The notes under the pieces: generated by a model
What the model was told of the DNA's origin: nothing
What the model saw: the letters and a program-made list of their open reading frames with translations, nothing else
Databases searched by the model: none
NCBI GenBank assembly: GCA_020072585.1
Contig: JAIQGL010000025.1
Coordinates: 38,535-102,534 of the forward strand
Length of the DNA stretch: 64,000 bases
From: Terriglobia bacterium
GTDB taxonomy: Bacteria; Acidobacteriota; Terriglobia; Terriglobales; Acidobacteriaceae
Direction of reading: 5' to 3'
Made by a program: the position numbers and the translations under genes
Part shown: one piece after another, positions 61,897 through 64,000 of the stretch
Layout of the letters: every line of letters starts with the position of its first letter
How positions within the stretch are numbered: the stretch's first letter is position 1

Positions 61897-62673
61897 TTAT
61901 TTCTTTGCTTTACCAGCAGCGGCTTTCTTGGCTGCCTTCAACGGATCCAGCGTGGTCGATCCGGCAAAGCCACGGCGCTCGCGCGGTGGTTTCTTTGCTT
62001 TCAGGATCACGACATAACCATTCTTCGGACCGGGCACCGCGCCTTCCACCAGCAGCAGGTTGTCGTCGCTGTCAATGCCGCGGATCTTCAAATTGCGGAC
62101 CGTGACCTGGTCCACGCCCATGTGCCCGGACATACGCATTCCAGGAAACACGCGCGATGGGAAAGATGAGGCGCCGATCGAGCCCTGCACCTGGAACATG
62201 TGTCCGTGCGCGCCTGGACCGCCGCCGAAGTGATGGCGCTTTACGACGCCGGCAAAGCCGCGCCCCTTGCTCACGCCGATCACATCCACGAATTTCTCAT
62301 TGTTGAAGATGTCCACCAAAACCTTGGCGCCGACTTTCAGTCCATCGCCATTGCTCGCCGAGCCGTCGCCTTCCGCCGTCTGCTCTTCGGCCTTTGCAGC
62401 CTCCGTGCCGTCCACCATGGCCACTTCACGAATGAACTTTACCGGCGGCAGATCATGCTTGGCGAAATGGCCCTGCTGGGCCTTGCTGACATTTTTGCCC
62501 TTCACGAACTCAACCAGGCCGATCTGCGCAGCTTCATAGCCATCTTTGTTGTTGCGCTTGATCTGCGTGATCACGCACGGGCCGGCTTGCAGGACGGTGA
62601 CCGGATGAACATCACCCTTGTCGTCAAACACCTGCGTCATGCCGATTTTCTTGCCTAGAATTCCGTTAATCAT
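61897..62673 (-). CDS. rplC: 50S ribosomal protein L3
   Basis: 258 residues, longer than the usual 205-215. The start (MINGILGKKIGMTQVFDDKG) and the signature HHFGGGPGAHGHMFQVQGSI, GMRMSGHMGVDQVTVRNL are typical. An acidic insertion (KAEEQTAEGDGSASNGDGL, about residues 92-112) and a C-terminal Ala/Lys tail (LDPLKAAKKAAAGKAKK) account for the extra length. Starts 50S assembly. Second gene of the S10 operon here, 144 bases after rpsJ. Confidence 0.97.
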   Translation of the reverse strand: MINGILGKKIGMTQVFDDKGDVHPVTVLQAGPCVITQIKRNNKDGYEAAQIGLVEFVKGKNVSKAQQGHFAKHDLPPVKFIREVAMVDGTEAAKAEEQTAEGDGSASNGDGLKVGAKVLVDIFNNEKFVDVIGVSKGRGFAGVVKRHHFGGGPGAHGHMFQVQGSIGASSFPSRVFPGMRMSGHMGVDQVTVRNLKIRGIDSDDNLLLVEGAVPGPKNGYVVILKAKKPPRERRGFAGSTTLDPLKAAKKAAAGKAKK

Positions 62674-62730
62674 TTTTCTCTCTCCTCATCATTCCTGTGC
62701 TGTTAGCAGCATTCAGGAACTGTAGGTTAT

Positions 62731-62820
62731 GGCTTTTCGCCTTTGGCTCTTGGCGTTTAGCCAGAGCTGCTTCGCGTTTTCGCACAAAGCCAAAGGCTAA
62801 AGGCCAATAGCTAAAAGCTA
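62731..62820. repeat. inverted pair of the 'CTTGGCCTTTAGCC' family, rpsJ-rplC
   Basis: Left arm TTTTCGCCTTTGGCTCTTGG then CGTTTAGCC (62734-62762); right arm CACAAAGCCAAAGGCTAAAG then GCCAATAGCTAAAAGC (62783-62818). Best-paired example of the family; lies in the spacer, ending at the rpsJ stop. Confidence 0.8.
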
Positions 62821-63147
62821 TTTGTGTTCTTTCCCGAACGCCTTGATCTCCACATCCACGCCGGCCGGCAGGTCGAGCTTCATCAGCGCGTCCACCGTGT
62901 TCTGCGTCGGCTCCAGGATGTCAATCAGGCGCTTGTGCGTGCGGATCTCAAATGCCTCGCGCGACTTCTTGTCCACGTGAGGGGAGCGCAGCACGCAATA
63001 CTTATTCTTCACCGTGGGCAGCGGAATCGGTCCGGCAATCTGCGCCCCGGTACGTTTGGCCGTCTCCACAATCTCGCCCGTGGACTGGTCCAGGATGCGA
63101 TAATCGTAAGCCTTCAGCCGTATGCGAATTCTCTCTTTGCCTATCAC
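62818..63147 (-). CDS. rpsJ: 30S ribosomal protein S10
   Basis: 109 residues: [60 protein letters not shown]. Start GTG 63147 with GAGGGA 8 bases upstream. Also NusE in antitermination complexes. First gene of the S10 block after tuf. Confidence 0.98.
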   Translation of the reverse strand: MIGKERIRIRLKAYDYRILDQSTGEIVETAKRTGAQIAGPIPLPTVKNKYCVLRSPHVDKKSREAFEIRTHKRLIDILEPTQNTVDALMKLDLPAGVDVEIKAFGKEHK

Positions 63148-63228
63148 TCGTTTTATCCCTCAAAGATCCTTGCGGTCAGGCCAGCGTTAAAAGATCTAAG
63201 GTCACTGACGCTTTGGTTTCAGATTGGC

Positions 63229-63327
63229 AATCGGGTAATTTGAAATTTGGTAATTGAAGAACAAATGCATTCTGCAATAAGTCAGTTTTCAATTTTGGCA
63301 ATTACCCGATTACCCGATTTTCAATCT
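63229..63327. repeat. AT-rich 'AATTACC/GGTAATT' inverted repeats, tuf-rpsJ spacer
   Basis: ATCGGGTAATTTGAAATTTG then GTAATTG on one side; TTTTGGCAATTACCCGATTA then CCCGATTTTC on the other. Inverted arms 30-40 bases apart. The family is repeated in the rpoA-rplQ, rplO-rpmD and rplF-rplR spacers. Confidence 0.75.
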
Positions 63328-63332
63328 CTCAC

Positions 63333-64000
63333 CTACTGAATAATCTCGCTGATCGTGCCTGCTCCCACCGTCCGTCCGCCTTCGCGAATCGCGAAACGCA
63401 GGCCCTTCTCCATGGCTACCGGCGTAATCAGCTCAATGGTCAGCGACACGTTGTCTCCCGGCATCACCATCTCCGTGCCTGCCGGCAACTCCGCTACTCC
63501 CGTTACGTCCGTGGTGCGGAAATAAAACTGCGGCCTGTAACCCTTGAAGAACGGTGTGTGACGGCCGCCTTCTTCTTTGTTCAATACGTATATCTCGGCC
63601 TTGAACTTGGTATGCGGCGTGATCGATCCGCCCTTGGCCAGCACCATCCCGCGCTCTACATCGTCCTTGCCGATGCCTCTGAGCAGCAGCCCGGCGTTAT
63701 CCCCCGCCATGCCTTCATCCAACTGCTTCTTGAACATTTCCACGCCCGTCACCACCGTCTTGCGCGTGTCGCGGAAGCCCACGATCTCAACTTCCTCGCC
63801 TACCTTCACCTTCCCGCGCTCAATACGGCCCGTTACCACCGTGCCACGGCCCGAGATTGAGAAGATATCTTCAATCGGCATCAGAAACGGCTTGTCGATA
63901 TCGCGCGCCGGCAGCGGTACATACTTGTCCACGGCTGCCATCAGCTCGTCGACCTGTTTTTCCCACTTCTCTTCACCGTTCAGCGCTCCCAGCGCAGACA
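63333..64000 (-). CDS. tuf: translation elongation factor Tu (C-terminal part; cut by window edge)
   Basis: About 221 residues of EF-Tu: end of the G domain ([20 protein letters not shown]) and domains II and III ([60 protein letters not shown]). The frame is open through the right window edge, so the start and the GTP-binding motifs lie outside. Delivers aminoacyl-tRNA to the ribosome. Head of the S10 cluster here. Confidence 0.97.
   Translation of the reverse strand, partial: SALGALNGEEKWEKQVDELMAAVDKYVPLPARDIDKPFLMPIEDIFSISGRGTVVTGRIERGKVKVGEEVEIVGFRDTRKTVVTGVEMFKKQLDEGMAGDNAGLLLRGIGKDDVERGMVLAKGGSITPHTKFKAEIYVLNKEEGGRHTPFFKGYRPQFYFRTTDVTGVAELPAGTEMVMPGDNVSLTIELITPVAMEKGLRFAIREGGRTVGAGTISEIIQ

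Overview
The window looks like a moderately GC-rich chromosome segment of a soil Acidobacteriota-type bacterium. This is an inference: I could run no search. It rests on the secreted PEGA, VWFA-like and TonB-family proteins, on the acidobacterial style of the giant Ig/DUF11-like surface protein, and on intergenic repeats of the 'CCACAGAGG' and 'TTCGCGTTCATTCGCGG' kind. I see no rRNA, tRNA, CRISPR array, transposase or integrase. Most genes from 33 kb onward lie on the minus strand.

Region 1 (0-5 kb): a MerR regulator coupled to a small secreted His-rich protein, then aspS, an MFS transporter and a secreted protein. Region 2 (5.3-18.6 kb) is the unusual part. A 2613-residue secreted protein (FG-GAP repeats, beta-helix, ten DUF11-like repeats, C-terminal membrane tail) is followed in the same operon by three paralogous phage-tail-collar proteins and a strong terminator. 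A methyltransferase/TPR gene lies downstream. Upstream are a Tat-exported protein and a cytosolic paralogue of it (both DUF6916-like) and a GNAT acetyltransferase. There are no other phage genes, so this looks like a domesticated collar-fibre surface system.

Region 3 (18.6-33.8 kb) is housekeeping and envelope: lysS, mscL with a zinc ribbon, a PEGA protein behind a sigma-54 promoter, a TonB-family protein, small enzymes and secreted proteins, alaS, and a lytic transglycosylase next to an N-acetylmuramoyl-L-alanine amidase. Region 4 (33.9-44 kb): rimP-nusA-infB, exbD/tolR, an M28 peptidase, inorganic pyrophosphatase and a VWFA-like secreted protein.

Region 5 (44.1-64 kb) is the complete S10-spc-alpha ribosomal protein supercluster, read right to left from tuf (cut by the window edge) to rplQ, including secY, adk, map, infA and the 37-residue rpmJ. 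Its gene order is classical. Its spacers, however, are unusually long and filled with several families of inverted or dispersed repeats, and several r-proteins carry long low-complexity tails (L29, L22, S19, L17, plus an L3 insertion).
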